Part shown: positions 10,493 through 19,900 of the stretch, piece after piece
Layout: each line of letters begins with the position of its first letter
How positions within the stretch are numbered: position 1 is the stretch's first letter
Assembly (NCBI GenBank): GCA_000173575.1
Contig: ABYL01000012.1
Location: 29,072 to 93,071, forward strand
Direction of reading: 5' to 3'
Origin: Burkholderia sp. H160
GTDB taxonomy: Bacteria > Pseudomonadota > Gammaproteobacteria > Burkholderiales > Burkholderiaceae
DNA: 64,000 bases
The notes under the pieces: model-generated
Database searches by the model: none
Told to the model about the DNA's origin: nothing
Seen by the model: the letters and a program-made list of their open reading frames with translations, nothing else
Made by a program: the position numbers and the translations under genes

Positions 10493-10607
10493 TCACACGG
10501 CAAAGCGAACGAAACGCGCACTCTGATAGTGTTCACAGGCCGATTCGCCGTCGCGCCTATAGAGTGTCACGTTGCCGATGATCTTCACGCCGCTGATCAC
10601 GACGAAT
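10493..10607 (-). pseudogene. internally deleted GNAT acetyltransferase remnant
   Basis: Read on the minus strand, this segment ends in a frame giving ARFVRFAV-stop, matching the C-terminus ARFVRFAA-stop of the intact acetyltransferase at 22271-22909. Directly adjoining it (from about 10523) is sequence matching the middle of that gene (equivalent to about 22600-22680, e.g. GTGTTC-CAGGCCGAT-CGCCGTCG). Roughly 300 bp between the two parts, and everything 5' of them, are missing. It is therefore a decayed paralogue lying just downstream of the universal stress gene. Confidence 0.7.
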
Positions 10608-10693
10608 CCGCTGAAAGTATGGCAGGCATGTCGGCGGAATTCGCTGGTGGCGAGCCACGTGAACCGGGTCTAAGCAACGTCGTAATGCGGAAG

Positions 10694-11110
10694 TCAGTGG
10701 AGCATCGTGACGGGCGTTGAAGACAGATGCCATAGCTTTGCAAGCACTGTCCATCTGTGAAAAAACCCAAGGTGGCTAGCATCAAGCACCACGATGTCGG
10801 CATGATCTTTAGCCGCGTACTTCGCGATTGTTCGCTCCGGCGGCCCGAAGACACGCTTCCAGGTGTAGGGTACGCCAGACTCGTCGAGGATCGCGCACGT
10901 TTGCATCAGTGCATCTCTTGATCGCTCCTTCTCGAGTTTGCGCAGCGCGGACCGCGAATGAAATGCTGCCACGCGACCTTGTGCCAGGTCGTCGAGGACT
11001 TCGATTACTTCCACCTCTGACACACATTTCTCGGCAAAGAGGAACGCTCCGTGGCGCGCCGCTTCGAGAGCGCCCTTGTCGTCCAGCACTGGAATGAGCA
11101 ACTTCAACAC
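10694..11110 (-). CDS. universal stress protein (UspA family)
   Basis: Small cytoplasmic UspA-fold protein, 138 aa, beginning VLKLLIPVLDDKGALEAARHGA, the usual first strand and helix of the family, and ending with the STPVTMLH strand. The GTG start at 11110 is preferred because GGAG lies 7 nt upstream; frame extension beyond it is not Usp-like. The nucleotide-binding G-2x-G-9x-G(S/T) motif is not obvious, so ATP binding is uncertain. It lies downstream of kdpE, and stand-alone Usp proteins are known to modulate KdpD in E. coli (UspC), so a link to the Kdp sensor is plausible. Confidence 0.82.
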   Translation of the reverse strand: MLKLLIPVLDDKGALEAARHGAFLFAEKCVSEVEVIEVLDDLAQGRVAAFHSRSALRKLEKERSRDALMQTCAILDESGVPYTWKRVFGPPERTIAKYAAKDHADIVVLDASHLGFFHRWTVLAKLWHLSSTPVTMLH

Positions 11111-11215
11111 ATCGGTTCTCCAACCCACATATCGGTGTGGCTTTACCTTAATTGAAGCACGGACCGCACCACGATCAAGTAAAAGCACAAAGTCGATGCA
11201 TAAAAGTTGCATCAA

Positions 11216-11235
11216 ATTCGGATCGTGATCCGAAT
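11216..11235. promoter_or_regulatory. 20-bp near-perfect palindrome between kdpE and usp
   Basis: Nine-base arms ATTCGGATC and GATCCGAAT are separated by 2 nt. The site sits about 105 nt upstream of the stress-protein start and 44 nt beyond the kdpE stop. It has no following T-run on the minus strand, so it looks more like an operator than an intrinsic terminator. The regulator is unknown. Confidence 0.4.
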
Positions 11236-11278
11236 CCAGGATGAAGACCCATTATGTTGCCCAGACCAAGGCTGCTGG

Positions 11279-11977
11279 CTACCTGACGCCCACCAGCCGA
11301 TATCCCACGCCTGTCTCGGTCACGATGTGCTCGGGCTGCGCCGGATCGCGCTCGAGCTTCTGCCGCAGGTGACCCATATAGATCCGAAGATAATGTGCGT
11401 TTTCCGCATGAGAAGGTCCCCAGACCTCCTGCAGAAGCTGGTGATGCGTCACCACGCAGCCAGCGCGACGCACGAGCGCAACGAGCAGCCGGTACTCGAT
11501 CGGCGTCAGATGAACAGCTTGATAGTCGCACTGCACCGACCTCGCTACAAGGTCGACAGTGATTGAACCGAAGGACACCTTGGCCGACTCCGCGATAACA
11601 CAGCGATTCTGCCTACGTAGCAGCGCGCGGATCCGTGCCTCCAACTCGGCAATACTGAACGGCTTCGTCAGATAATCGTCCGCGCCAGCGTTGAGTGCCG
11701 CGACCTTTTCCTCATCGCGGGTACGTCCCGACAGGACGATGATCGGCACGTCGGACCATCCGCGCAGTTGCTGGATCACGTCGAGACCGTCGATATCCGG
11801 TAGTCCGAGATCGACAATCACGAGATCTGGCCTTGCGCTCGCCGTCATGGCAATGCCGTCCCGTCCTGTATTGACATCGAGGACGCGCATTGCCTCTTCC
11901 TGCAGCGACATCCGCACGTACCGGCAAATATGGCTGTCGTCCTCGATCAGCACAACCGTCGCCAACGGATCGCTCAT
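11279..11977 (-). CDS. kdpE: KdpE response regulator
   Basis: OmpR/PhoB-type response regulator, 232 aa. The receiver domain has the acidic pair EDD at 12-14, phospho-acceptor Asp56 (VIVDLGLPDIDG), a conserved Ser/Thr position and Lys in LTKPF. The C-terminal winged helix ends HIVTETGVGYRLVGV. It overlaps kdpD by 4 nt (ATGA), so the two are translationally coupled. Its likely targets are the KdpE-like boxes described at 19742-19774, 22961-22993 and 23046-23078. Confidence 0.95.
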   Translation of the reverse strand: MSDPLATVVLIEDDSHICRYVRMSLQEEAMRVLDVNTGRDGIAMTASARPDLVIVDLGLPDIDGLDVIQQLRGWSDVPIIVLSGRTRDEEKVAALNAGADDYLTKPFSIAELEARIRALLRRQNRCVIAESAKVSFGSITVDLVARSVQCDYQAVHLTPIEYRLLVALVRRAGCVVTHHQLLQEVWGPSHAENAHYLRIYMGHLRQKLERDPAQPEHIVTETGVGYRLVGVR

Positions 11978-14802
11978 GACGCCTGCGTGCGATTCATGTC
12001 ATCGCCGGATACGTTCTTCGACTGCTCCTGTGACGTGCCTTCACTGAGTACATCGGCGGCCCCGGTTTCTGCCGGCGGCGTCTCGTCAGCCGGCAACATG
12101 AACCAGAAACAGGCGCCCAGCAGGGTTCCGTTCGGGCCGGTGCGGTTTGCTGCGCTAATTTTTCCTCCATGCGCCTCGACGATCGCGCGGCAAATGGCAA
12201 GCCCCAGTCCTATGCCGGGCAAGGCCGATTCTTTTTCACCGCGGGTGAACTTGTCGAATACGCGGGATTCCATGCCTGGGGAAAGCCCCGGCCCGTTGTC
12301 TTCCACATTGACTCTCACATATCGACGGCCATTCTCCTCGACGGCGGCTGCATTGATGGTGACGGGTGACCCGGCGGGTGTGTACTTCGCGGCATTGTCG
12401 AGCAGGTTGGCGAGGAGTCGTTCCATCAGCACGGCATCGAGCTGGACCAGCGGCAGATCGGTCGGCACATGGGTATATAGCGTGCGTCCGGAGAGCAGAC
12501 GGCGCGAAGCTGCCAGCGCGGCGCCGATCACTTCTTCGAGCGACGACCATTGGCGATTCAAGCGCATGCTGCCTTCCTGCAGACGGACCATGTCGAGCAG
12601 GTTGGTCACAATCGCCGTCATCCGCATCGCCTCGTCATAGATCTCCTCGCCGAGTTCATTGGCAGCCGGCTGCCCTGCCTTCTCACCGTGCCCCGGTTGC
12701 GCCAGCAAAGAGGCGAATCCCACGATCGCGGTCAACGGCGTACGCAAATCGTGCGAGATCGCGGACAGCAGTGAATTGCGCAGACGTTCTGACTCCATGC
12801 TGATCAGCGCGTCCTGCGCGATCTCGACATAGTGAACGCGCTCGAGCGCGAGCGCGATCTGGGCCGCAAACGTGTCGAGCATGCGGCGCTGTTCCGGTGT
12901 TGCAAACTCTCCTGTCCCCGTAGATAGCAGTGCGAGGACGCCGCGTGTACGCATCGGCGCGCGCAGCGGCAGGTAGAGCGCTGCGGCTGCCGGCAAAGTC
13001 TCTGTTCCGTGGCCGGCCGGCTTCTGCTGGTCATAAACCCACTGCGCGATATCACAATCGAGTTCCCCTTCGGCCAGCGTAACAGCGGGGTCCGGATTTT
13101 CGACCTTCTGCCGCACCTTTTCGGCGCTATCGGGCAAGAGGATCGCGATGCGCGCCTGAAAAACCTCGGCGACATGGCGCGTGCCGATCTCCAGGATCAG
13201 GGCGGTGGTGAGGGCTGCGCCAAGCTCGCGCGTCATCGCGAACATCGCGTCGGTCCGGCGCTCGCGTATCGTTGCGACATGAGCCTGTCGCCGCAGACTG
13301 GACGTCAGGTGGCTGATCGTCAGCGATGTCAGAAGCATCACCGCGAACGTCAACAGATACTGTGTGTCCGATACGGAAAACGAAAGCCGGGGTGGCACGA
13401 AAAAGAAGTCAAAAGCGGCCACGCCAAGAAACGAAAGCAGCACGCCTGGTCCACGGCCCAGGCGTACTGCCGTAAAGATCGTGCCAAGCAGGTACAGCAT
13501 GACGAGATTTGCCAGAGCGATCCTGTCCACCAGCAGAGTGGCGAGAGCCGTAATCACCGCGCAGATCGCGACCGCATACCCATAGGAAACCAACGGGAAA
13601 CCGCGTTGATCCTCAGCCGGTGCAACAAAGCTGCCTGCCGCGCCTCGAGGGGCGGCGGATTCACGCACTGCACCTGAATTGATCAGCGAGATATCAATAT
13701 CCCCGGCGGCGCGGATCAGACGCTCGGCAGTGGAGCGTCCCAGCCATCCGCGCCATCCGCGCAACACGGCTGCGCCCACGACGAGCTTCGACACATTGCG
13801 CATACGCGCATAGGCAATCAGCGTCTGAGCGACCTGCTCACCCTGCAACGTAACGGTTTCAGCACCCAGATCAGCGGCAATCTTGAGTGCGTCGAGCGTG
13901 CGCCCGCGTATTGCGTCGGGGAGCCGCTGAAGTTTCGGCGTTTCGACATACACTGCCAGCCAGTCAGCCCGGAGGTTCGATGCCAGGCGGGCCGCCGCAC
14001 GTACGAGATTGCTGCTCTCCGGACCGGCACCGACGCACACGATAATGCGCTCGCGCGCTTGCCAGATACGCTCGATCGACTGATCAGCACGATACTCGCG
14101 CATCTGCGCATCCACACGGTCAGCGGTGCGACGCAACGCCAGTTCGCGTAGCGCGATCAGATTGCCCTTGCGGAAGAAGTTGCGGACGGCATGCTCCGCC
14201 TGCTGCGGCATATAGACCTTGCCATCGCGCATGCGATCGAGCAGTTCCTCTGGCGGCAGGTCGACCAGCGTCACCTCGTCAGCGAGATCGAACACGCGGT
14301 CGGGTACCGTTTCCCAGACGCGGATGCCGGTGATCTGCCCGACGACGTCGTTCAGGCTTTCGAGATGCTGGACGTTGACGGTCGTGTATACGTCGATGCC
14401 GGCGTCGAGCAGCTCATGCACATCCTGCCAGCGCTTCAGATGCCGGCTACCCTGGACGTTCGAATGCGCCAGCTCGTCGACGAGAACCAGTTGCGGCTTG
14501 CGCGCGAGTGCTGCATCGAGATCGAACTCGGCAAGCAGCCGTCCGCGATATTCGATCCGCGCTGGCGCAATGACCTCCAGCCCCTCGATCAGTGCGACCG
14601 TCTCCTTGCGTCCATGTGTCTCGACGATTCCGACGACGACATCGACGCCTTCCTCCTTGCGGTATCTGGCGGCCTGCAACATCGCAAACGTCTTGCCGAC
14701 TCCGGCCGATGCGCCAAAGAACACCTTGAGCCGGCCGCGCTGGCTCTTTTCTTCATCGCGCTGGATGCGGTCCAGCAGTTCGTCGGGATCGGGCCGGTTC
14801 AT
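11974..14802 (-). CDS. kdpD: KdpD potassium/turgor sensor kinase
   Basis: Inner-membrane histidine kinase, 942 aa, close to the normal ~900. Domains in order: N-terminal KdpD domain with Walker A GASAGVGKT at 30-38; a Usp-like domain at about 250-370; four closely spaced membrane helices at about 400-500; a GAF-like region; HisKA with His684 in AISHDLRTPLT; and HATPase ending near LGLAICRAIVEAHGG. AGGGGGTG precedes the ATG. It lies between kdpC (85-nt gap) and kdpE and is expected to phosphorylate KdpE at low potassium or high salt. The E. coli homologue is also bound by EIIA-Ntr and UspC, both of which have relatives encoded in this window. Confidence 0.96.
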   Translation of the reverse strand: MNRPDPDELLDRIQRDEEKSQRGRLKVFFGASAGVGKTFAMLQAARYRKEEGVDVVVGIVETHGRKETVALIEGLEVIAPARIEYRGRLLAEFDLDAALARKPQLVLVDELAHSNVQGSRHLKRWQDVHELLDAGIDVYTTVNVQHLESLNDVVGQITGIRVWETVPDRVFDLADEVTLVDLPPEELLDRMRDGKVYMPQQAEHAVRNFFRKGNLIALRELALRRTADRVDAQMREYRADQSIERIWQARERIIVCVGAGPESSNLVRAAARLASNLRADWLAVYVETPKLQRLPDAIRGRTLDALKIAADLGAETVTLQGEQVAQTLIAYARMRNVSKLVVGAAVLRGWRGWLGRSTAERLIRAAGDIDISLINSGAVRESAAPRGAAGSFVAPAEDQRGFPLVSYGYAVAICAVITALATLLVDRIALANLVMLYLLGTIFTAVRLGRGPGVLLSFLGVAAFDFFFVPPRLSFSVSDTQYLLTFAVMLLTSLTISHLTSSLRRQAHVATIRERRTDAMFAMTRELGAALTTALILEIGTRHVAEVFQARIAILLPDSAEKVRQKVENPDPAVTLAEGELDCDIAQWVYDQQKPAGHGTETLPAAAALYLPLRAPMRTRGVLALLSTGTGEFATPEQRRMLDTFAAQIALALERVHYVEIAQDALISMESERLRNSLLSAISHDLRTPLTAIVGFASLLAQPGHGEKAGQPAANELGEEIYDEAMRMTAIVTNLLDMVRLQEGSMRLNRQWSSLEEVIGAALAASRRLLSGRTLYTHVPTDLPLVQLDAVLMERLLANLLDNAAKYTPAGSPVTINAAAVEENGRRYVRVNVEDNGPGLSPGMESRVFDKFTRGEKESALPGIGLGLAICRAIVEAHGGKISAANRTGPNGTLLGACFWFMLPADETPPAETGAADVLSEGTSQEQSKNVSGDDMNRTQAS

Positions 14803-14887
14803 CGCACCCCCTGCGGGTCATCCCGTCACCATGTCGTCGAGGCTCACGCGTTGGCTATGTGCCGTGCGCAGTTTGCTTTGGGGAAAC

Positions 14888-15469
14888 TCAATGCATCGGC
14901 TTGAGCTGGTCGAGCGCGAGGTTGAGTTTCAGCACGTTCACGCGACGCTCGCCGAATACGCCGAGTTGCCGCCCCGACGTGTTCTGTGTGATCAGCTCGT
15001 TGACCTGTTGCTCAGACAGCCCGCGCGCCTTTGCAACGCGAGCCGCCTGATACGCGGCAGCAGCCGGTGAGATATCCGGATCAAGGCCGCTGCCCGATGA
15101 CGTGACCAGATCGACAGGCACGGGCGCGGTGTTCGACGGATCGGCGTCGTGAAGCGCTGTTAGGCGCCCCTTCACTTCATCGGCGAGCGCCGGGTTGGTG
15201 GCGCTGAGGTTCGAGCCGCCCGAGTTTTGGGCGTTGTACGGGTTCGGTGTCGTGGCTGACAACCGTCCCCAGAAGTAATAGGGCGCATCGAACTGCTGGC
15301 CGATGATTTCCGAGCCGACGGTCTTGCCGTCTTTCTCGATGAAGCTGCCGCTGGCCTGATGCGGAAACAGCACATGGCCGACCGCTGTTACGACAAGCGG
15401 ATAGACGATGCCCGTGATCACCGTCAGGAACACAAAGAGAACCAGCACGGGGCGCAATGAATTCTTCAT
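14888..15469 (-). CDS. kdpC: KdpC, potassium-transporting ATPase subunit C
   Basis: Single-span subunit that stabilises the KdpA-KdpB complex, 193 aa, standard length. One N-terminal helix ([21 protein letters not shown]) is followed by a periplasmic domain with family motifs GSEIIGQQF and [13 protein letters not shown], and a C-terminal [16 protein letters not shown] 15469 is chosen; an upstream TTG at 15499 would add ten residues not typical of the family. It belongs to the F-A-B-C-D-E order of cluster 1. Confidence 0.94.
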   Translation of the reverse strand: MKNSLRPVLVLFVFLTVITGIVYPLVVTAVGHVLFPHQASGSFIEKDGKTVGSEIIGQQFDAPYYFWGRLSATTPNPYNAQNSGGSNLSATNPALADEVKGRLTALHDADPSNTAPVPVDLVTSSGSGLDPDISPAAAAYQAARVAKARGLSEQQVNELITQNTSGRQLGVFGERRVNVLKLNLALDQLKPMH

Positions 15470-15514
15470 GGTCGTGTACTCAACGGTTCTTTCAGTCAAG
15501 GTTTTCCAGACGCT

Positions 15515-17665
15515 TCAGACCCATCCAAACGCAGTCAGCACCATGTCGATCAGCTTGATGAACGGGAAGGGCAGCAAAATACCGCCCAGGCCATAGATCA
15601 GCAGGTTGCGCCGTAGCAGCGCGGCGGCACCCAGCGCTCGATATCTGACGCCCTTGAGCGCAAGCGGGATCAGGAACACGATGATCAGCGCGTTGAAAAT
15701 CACCGCTGACAGGATCGCCGACGACGGAGACGTAAGATGCATGACATCCAGTACGCGCAGTTGCGGGTACGTCGAAGCGAACGCCGCCGGAATGATCGCA
15801 AAGTACTTCGCAACGTCATTGGCGATCGAGAACGTCGTTAGCGATCCACGCGTCATCAGCATCTGTTTGCCGATCTCGACGATCTCGATCAGCTTGGTTG
15901 GATTCGAGTCGAGGTCGACCATGTTGCCGGCTTCCTTGGCTGCCTGGGTGCCCGAGTTCATCGCCACCGCGACATCGGCCTGCGCGAGCGCGGGGGCATC
16001 GTTGGTGCCGTCACCGGTCATCGCAACGAGCCGTCCTTCGCCCTGATGCTCCCGAATCATCTTTAGCTTGGCCTCGGGCGTCGCTTCGGCGAGGAAGTCA
16101 TCAACACCGGCTTCAGCTGCAATCGCCGCAGCCGTCAGCCGGTTGTCACCCGTGATCATCACGGTCTTGATGCCCATCTTGCGCAGTTCCGCAAAGCGCT
16201 CCTTGATACCGCCCTTGACGATATCCTTCAGTTCGATCACGCCAAGAACGCGTGCCGGACCGCTATCCTCGCTGTCGTGACCACCGGGCTTCTCGGCTAC
16301 GACCAGCGGCGTACTGCCGCGCCGTGCAACGTCGGTCACCGCGTTGTTGACTTCCGCGGGATAACGGCCACCGTGCGTCTCGACATACTGTTTGACTGCT
16401 TCGGATGCGCCCTTGCGAATTTCCCGGTTTGGCAGATCCACCCCGCTCATCCGCGTTTGCGCGGTAAATGCGAGGAACGTCGCGTGCAGCGACGTCATGT
16501 CGCGTTCGCGGATATTGAAGCGTTGCTTCGCCAGCACGGAGATGCTACGGCCTTCCGGCGTTTCGTCCGCGAGCGAGGCGAGTTGCGACGCATCAGCGAG
16601 ATCGTGCTCCGACACACCGGGTGCCGGTATGAAGGCAGACGCCTGGCGATTGCCGAGCGTGATCGTGCCCGTCTTGTCGAGCAGCAGGACGTCGACGTCG
16701 CCGGCGGCCTCCACCGCACGCCCCGACGTTGCGATCACATTTGCCTGCATCATCCGGCTCATACCCGCCACGCCGATTGCCGACAACAAACCGCCAATCG
16801 TGGTTGGGATCAGGCAGACAAGCAGGGCGACAAGTGCGGTGATCGTCACCACATGACCCGCTTTCGCGGCTTCGACCGAGAAAATCGAAAATGGCAGCAG
16901 CGTCGCGGTCGCGAACAACAGCACGAGCGTCAGCGCAACCAGCAGGATCGTCAGCGCGATCTCGTTCGGAGTCTTTTGCCGCTTGGCTCCTTCGACCATG
17001 GCGATCATCCGGTCGAGGAAGGCTTCACCTGGGTTGACCGTGACGCGCACCACGATCCAGTCCGACAGCACGCGCGTGCCACCCGTCACCGATGAAAAGT
17101 CGCCGCCTGACTCGCGGATGACGGGCGCGGATTCGCCCGTGATAGCCGACTCGTCGACTGAGGCGACACCCTCGATGACTTCGCCGTCAGCCGGAATTAC
17201 GTCTCCGGTCTCGACCAGCACGACATCGTCCTTGCGCAGATCGGTCGATGCCATGATGCGCACGGCTGCTTTTGGATGCGGCTCGTTCAGCTTCTTGGCC
17301 ACCACGTTGTGCTTTGCACTTCGCAGCGATGCCGCCTGCGCTTTCGAGCGCCCCTCCGCAAGTGCCTCGGCGAAGTTTGCAAACAGCACGGTGAACCACA
17401 GCCACAACGTAATGGCGAGGATAAATCCGGCCGGTGCTTCGGCCTGCCCGGCGAGCGCAGCAATCCAGAGGATGGTCGTAAGAATGCTGCCCACATACAC
17501 GCAGAACATCACGGGATTTCGCAACTGCGTACGTGGCGTTAGTTTTTTGAACGAATCGACGATCGCGGGTTTCACGAGCGTCGGATCGAACATCGAGCGT
17601 GCTGCGGTACGTGCCTGGCCGAGGTTGTCGGGACGATGGACCGGCGGTTCAATGGAAGTGGTCAT
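15515..17665 (-). CDS. kdpB: KdpB, potassium-transporting P-type ATPase
   Basis: Catalytic P1A-type ATPase subunit, 716 aa. Visible motifs: TGES in the A-domain ([10 protein letters not shown]), phosphorylated Asp330 in DKTGT, and the hinge [20 protein letters not shown]. The TGES Ser is the position where the E. coli enzyme is inhibited by phosphorylation at high potassium, and it is kept here. GAGGAAAGC precedes the ATG. It lies 13 nt after kdpA and 45 nt before the kdpC start. Confidence 0.96.
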   Translation of the reverse strand: MTTSIEPPVHRPDNLGQARTAARSMFDPTLVKPAIVDSFKKLTPRTQLRNPVMFCVYVGSILTTILWIAALAGQAEAPAGFILAITLWLWFTVLFANFAEALAEGRSKAQAASLRSAKHNVVAKKLNEPHPKAAVRIMASTDLRKDDVVLVETGDVIPADGEVIEGVASVDESAITGESAPVIRESGGDFSSVTGGTRVLSDWIVVRVTVNPGEAFLDRMIAMVEGAKRQKTPNEIALTILLVALTLVLLFATATLLPFSIFSVEAAKAGHVVTITALVALLVCLIPTTIGGLLSAIGVAGMSRMMQANVIATSGRAVEAAGDVDVLLLDKTGTITLGNRQASAFIPAPGVSEHDLADASQLASLADETPEGRSISVLAKQRFNIRERDMTSLHATFLAFTAQTRMSGVDLPNREIRKGASEAVKQYVETHGGRYPAEVNNAVTDVARRGSTPLVVAEKPGGHDSEDSGPARVLGVIELKDIVKGGIKERFAELRKMGIKTVMITGDNRLTAAAIAAEAGVDDFLAEATPEAKLKMIREHQGEGRLVAMTGDGTNDAPALAQADVAVAMNSGTQAAKEAGNMVDLDSNPTKLIEIVEIGKQMLMTRGSLTTFSIANDVAKYFAIIPAAFASTYPQLRVLDVMHLTSPSSAILSAVIFNALIIVFLIPLALKGVRYRALGAAALLRRNLLIYGLGGILLPFPFIKLIDMVLTAFGWV

Positions 17666-17678
17666 GCTTTCCTCGAAT

Positions 17679-19487
17679 TCAGTGACCTGAAATCATCGAC
17701 AGATGTTCGACGACCGGGCCCAGCGCAAGCGCGGGTACGAATGTCAGCGCACCGATGAGCAACACGGCGCCGAGCAGCAGCACGACGAACAGCGGTCCAT
17801 GCGTGGGCAGCGTGCCCTCGGTGGTCGCAATGCGCTTCTTTGCCGCAAGCGATCCGGCGATCGCGAGCACTGCGACGACCGGAACGAACCGGCCCAACCA
17901 CATCGCGATAGCCAGCAAGACGTTATAGAACGGCGTATTGACGGAGAGTCCCGCGAACGCGCTACCGTTGTTGTTGGTGGCCGACGTGAATGCGTAGAGG
18001 ATCTCCGAGAATCCGTGTGCACCAGGGTTGGCGATGCCGGCAGTGCCGAGCGGCGACAGCACGCCGATCGACGTACCAACCAGCACGATCATCGGCATGA
18101 CGAGTACCGCGATCGACACCATCTTCATCTCATAGGACTCGATCTTCTTGCCGATGTATTCGGGCGTTCTCCCGATCATCAGCCCGGCGATGAATACCCC
18201 GAGCAGGGCAAAGACGAGCATCCCGTAGAGGCCCGACCCCACGCCACCAAAAACCACTTCGCCTAGTTGCATCATCAGGAGTGGCACGAAACCGCCCATT
18301 GGTGTCAGCGAGTCGTGCGCGGTGTTGACCGCGCCGCACGATGCGGAGGTGGTCGCAACCGTGAAGATGCCGGAATCGGCAATGCCAAAGCGCGTTTCCT
18401 TGCCCTCCATGTTTCCACCTGGCTGCATCGCGGACGAGCTCTGATCGACGTGCAATGACGTGAACAGGGGATTGCCGGACTGTTCAAAAGTGATTTCGCC
18501 CCAGCACGCGATCACAAACGCGATCGTCATCGCGGCGAGTACCGCATAGCCCTGGCGCCCGTCACCCACTGTTCTGCCAAAAACAATGCATAAGGCCGCG
18601 CCGATGCACAGCATCCCTATCATCTGAACAAAATTGGCCAGCGGCGTCGGATTCTCATACGGATGAGCGGAATTTGCGTTGAAGAACCCGCCACCGTTGG
18701 TGCCAAGCATCTTGATCGCTTCCTGCGACGCGAGCGGACCCATGGCAATGGTCTGTTTGTCGGCCTTCACGTCCTGCATGACGGGGTTGCCCTTCGCGTC
18801 CTTGACGGCATTGCCCTGCGCGTCGGTCTTCGGCGCCTGATAGGTCGTGACCTGAACTGTCGGCACATCGACGTAAGACCTGAAATTCTGGATCGCCCCC
18901 TGACTGATGAACACCAGCGCCATCACGAATGAAATCGGTATGAGGATGAAAAGCGTGCTCCGCGTCAGATCGACCCAGAAATTGCCGATCGTCTTCATCG
19001 TGTGACGGGCAAAACCCCGTATCAGCGCAATGGCCACTGCGATTCCCGTCGCTGCGGACAGGAAGTTCTGCACGGTGAGCGCCGCCATCTGGGTGAGGTA
19101 GCTGACCGTCGATTCCGGCGTGTAGTTTTGCCAGTTCGTATTGGTCGTGAAACTCACTGCGGTGTTGAAGGCGGCGTCTGGCGTCATCGGGCCAAAACCC
19201 TGCGGGTTGGCGGGCAGCCATTGTTGCAGCCTCAGAAAACCGTACACGACGAGCGCTCCAAGCGCATTGAAAATCAGGACTGCGAACGCGTACTCTTTCC
19301 ACGACATCTCAGCGTCGGGATCGACGCCTGCAAGCCGGTAAAGAAGTTGTTCAACGGGTCGCCCAATTCTGCGTACGACAACCGATGAGCCGTCGAGCAC
19401 GGCGCTCATGTAGTGGCCAAGCGGTATCGAGACCGCGATCAGCACCACGACGAAGAGTGCCAGATAGAGGGTGTTATGAGCGTTCAT
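17679..19487 (-). CDS. kdpA: KdpA, potassium channel-like subunit (cluster 1)
   Basis: Inner-membrane potassium-binding subunit related to the SKT channel superfamily, 602 aa, about ten helices. All four selectivity-filter loops look canonical: [35 protein letters not shown] and NNGSAFAG. The ATG at 19487 has GGAGG upstream and overlaps the kdpF stop. An open frame further upstream covers kdpF in another frame and is not used. Confidence 0.96.
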   Translation of the reverse strand: MNAHNTLYLALFVVVLIAVSIPLGHYMSAVLDGSSVVVRRIGRPVEQLLYRLAGVDPDAEMSWKEYAFAVLIFNALGALVVYGFLRLQQWLPANPQGFGPMTPDAAFNTAVSFTTNTNWQNYTPESTVSYLTQMAALTVQNFLSAATGIAVAIALIRGFARHTMKTIGNFWVDLTRSTLFILIPISFVMALVFISQGAIQNFRSYVDVPTVQVTTYQAPKTDAQGNAVKDAKGNPVMQDVKADKQTIAMGPLASQEAIKMLGTNGGGFFNANSAHPYENPTPLANFVQMIGMLCIGAALCIVFGRTVGDGRQGYAVLAAMTIAFVIACWGEITFEQSGNPLFTSLHVDQSSSAMQPGGNMEGKETRFGIADSGIFTVATTSASCGAVNTAHDSLTPMGGFVPLLMMQLGEVVFGGVGSGLYGMLVFALLGVFIAGLMIGRTPEYIGKKIESYEMKMVSIAVLVMPMIVLVGTSIGVLSPLGTAGIANPGAHGFSEILYAFTSATNNNGSAFAGLSVNTPFYNVLLAIAMWLGRFVPVVAVLAIAGSLAAKKRIATTEGTLPTHGPLFVVLLLGAVLLIGALTFVPALALGPVVEHLSMISGH

Positions 19488-19579
19488 TCGAGATCCTCCG
19501 CACGCAGCAGTGCGTACACGAGGTAGACGAGCAATAGAAGCGTCGCAGCAGAGGCGAGCCAGATCATCCATGCGTTCAT
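19484..19579 (-). CDS. kdpF: KdpF, small stabilising subunit (cluster 1)
   Basis: 31-residue one-helix membrane peptide reading MNAWMIWLASAATLLLLVYL, then [11 protein letters not shown]. The closing Y-L-x-x-A-L-L/I-R-x-E pattern is the KdpF hallmark. Its TGA overlaps the kdpA ATG, and its ATG overlaps the stop of the preceding micro-ORF, so three reading frames are chained by ATGA overlaps. In E. coli KdpF is a lipid-like stabiliser of KdpABC. Confidence 0.93.
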   Translation of the reverse strand: MNAWMIWLASAATLLLLVYLVYALLRAEDLE

Positions 19580-19683
19580 GGCCGGCCTCCTGGTGCGCGG
19601 CGGTGCAGCTTTTCGCAGCCGTTGGCAAGCCCGAGGCAAAGTCCGCAAAAGACGACGATACCGGCGATGTAGATCACGTCCAT
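19576..19683 (-). CDS. micro-ORF upstream of kdpF, one-helix membrane protein
   Basis: 35 aa: a hydrophobic helix (VIYIAGIVVFCGLCLGLANG) followed by C-E-K-L and a basic tail. GGAG lies shortly upstream of the ATG, and the stop overlaps the kdpF start as ATGA. A positional equivalent with the same plan (hydrophobic helix ending in C-E-R) precedes kdpF in cluster 2 (23169-23264). I do not recognise an established family name. Its placement suggests an extra small Kdp subunit or regulator. Confidence 0.8.
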   Translation of the reverse strand: MDVIYIAGIVVFCGLCLGLANGCEKLHRRAPGGRP

Positions 19684-19741
19684 CTTCGTTCTCCGTTGTT
19701 GACCCGGCACAGCCGGAAGGCAGCGAGAATTGCCACTGTCA

Positions 19742-19774
19742 AAACTAGGCGAGGCGAAGTAAAAAATGTGTAAA
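19742..19774 (-). promoter_or_regulatory. KdpE-like box and promoter of kdp cluster 1
   Basis: On the minus strand TTTACACATTTTTTAC begins at 19774 and a -10-like TAGTTT begins exactly 27 nt later at 19747. The T-rich box with TTTAC resembles the E. coli KdpE site upstream of kdpFABC (from memory, TTTATA/TTTACA around a T-run). The same box and the same spacing recur before the GNAT gene and before cluster 2. The promoter would drive the micro-ORF, kdpFABC and kdpDE. Confidence 0.6.
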
Positions 19775-19900
19775 TTCGAAAGAATGATCAAACCGGAGTT
19801 CGGACACCGGCATTTTTCTGGTTGCAAGCAGCTTGGGGCACGAGTACGTAAATCGCTTAATGTGCACCTGGCAAACGCCGGGCAATCGGCTTTCTTTCGG

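Noticed and set aside
10271-10720. 149-codon plus-strand open frame
   Set aside because: It runs antisense through the GNAT remnant and has no ribosome-binding site or family resemblance.
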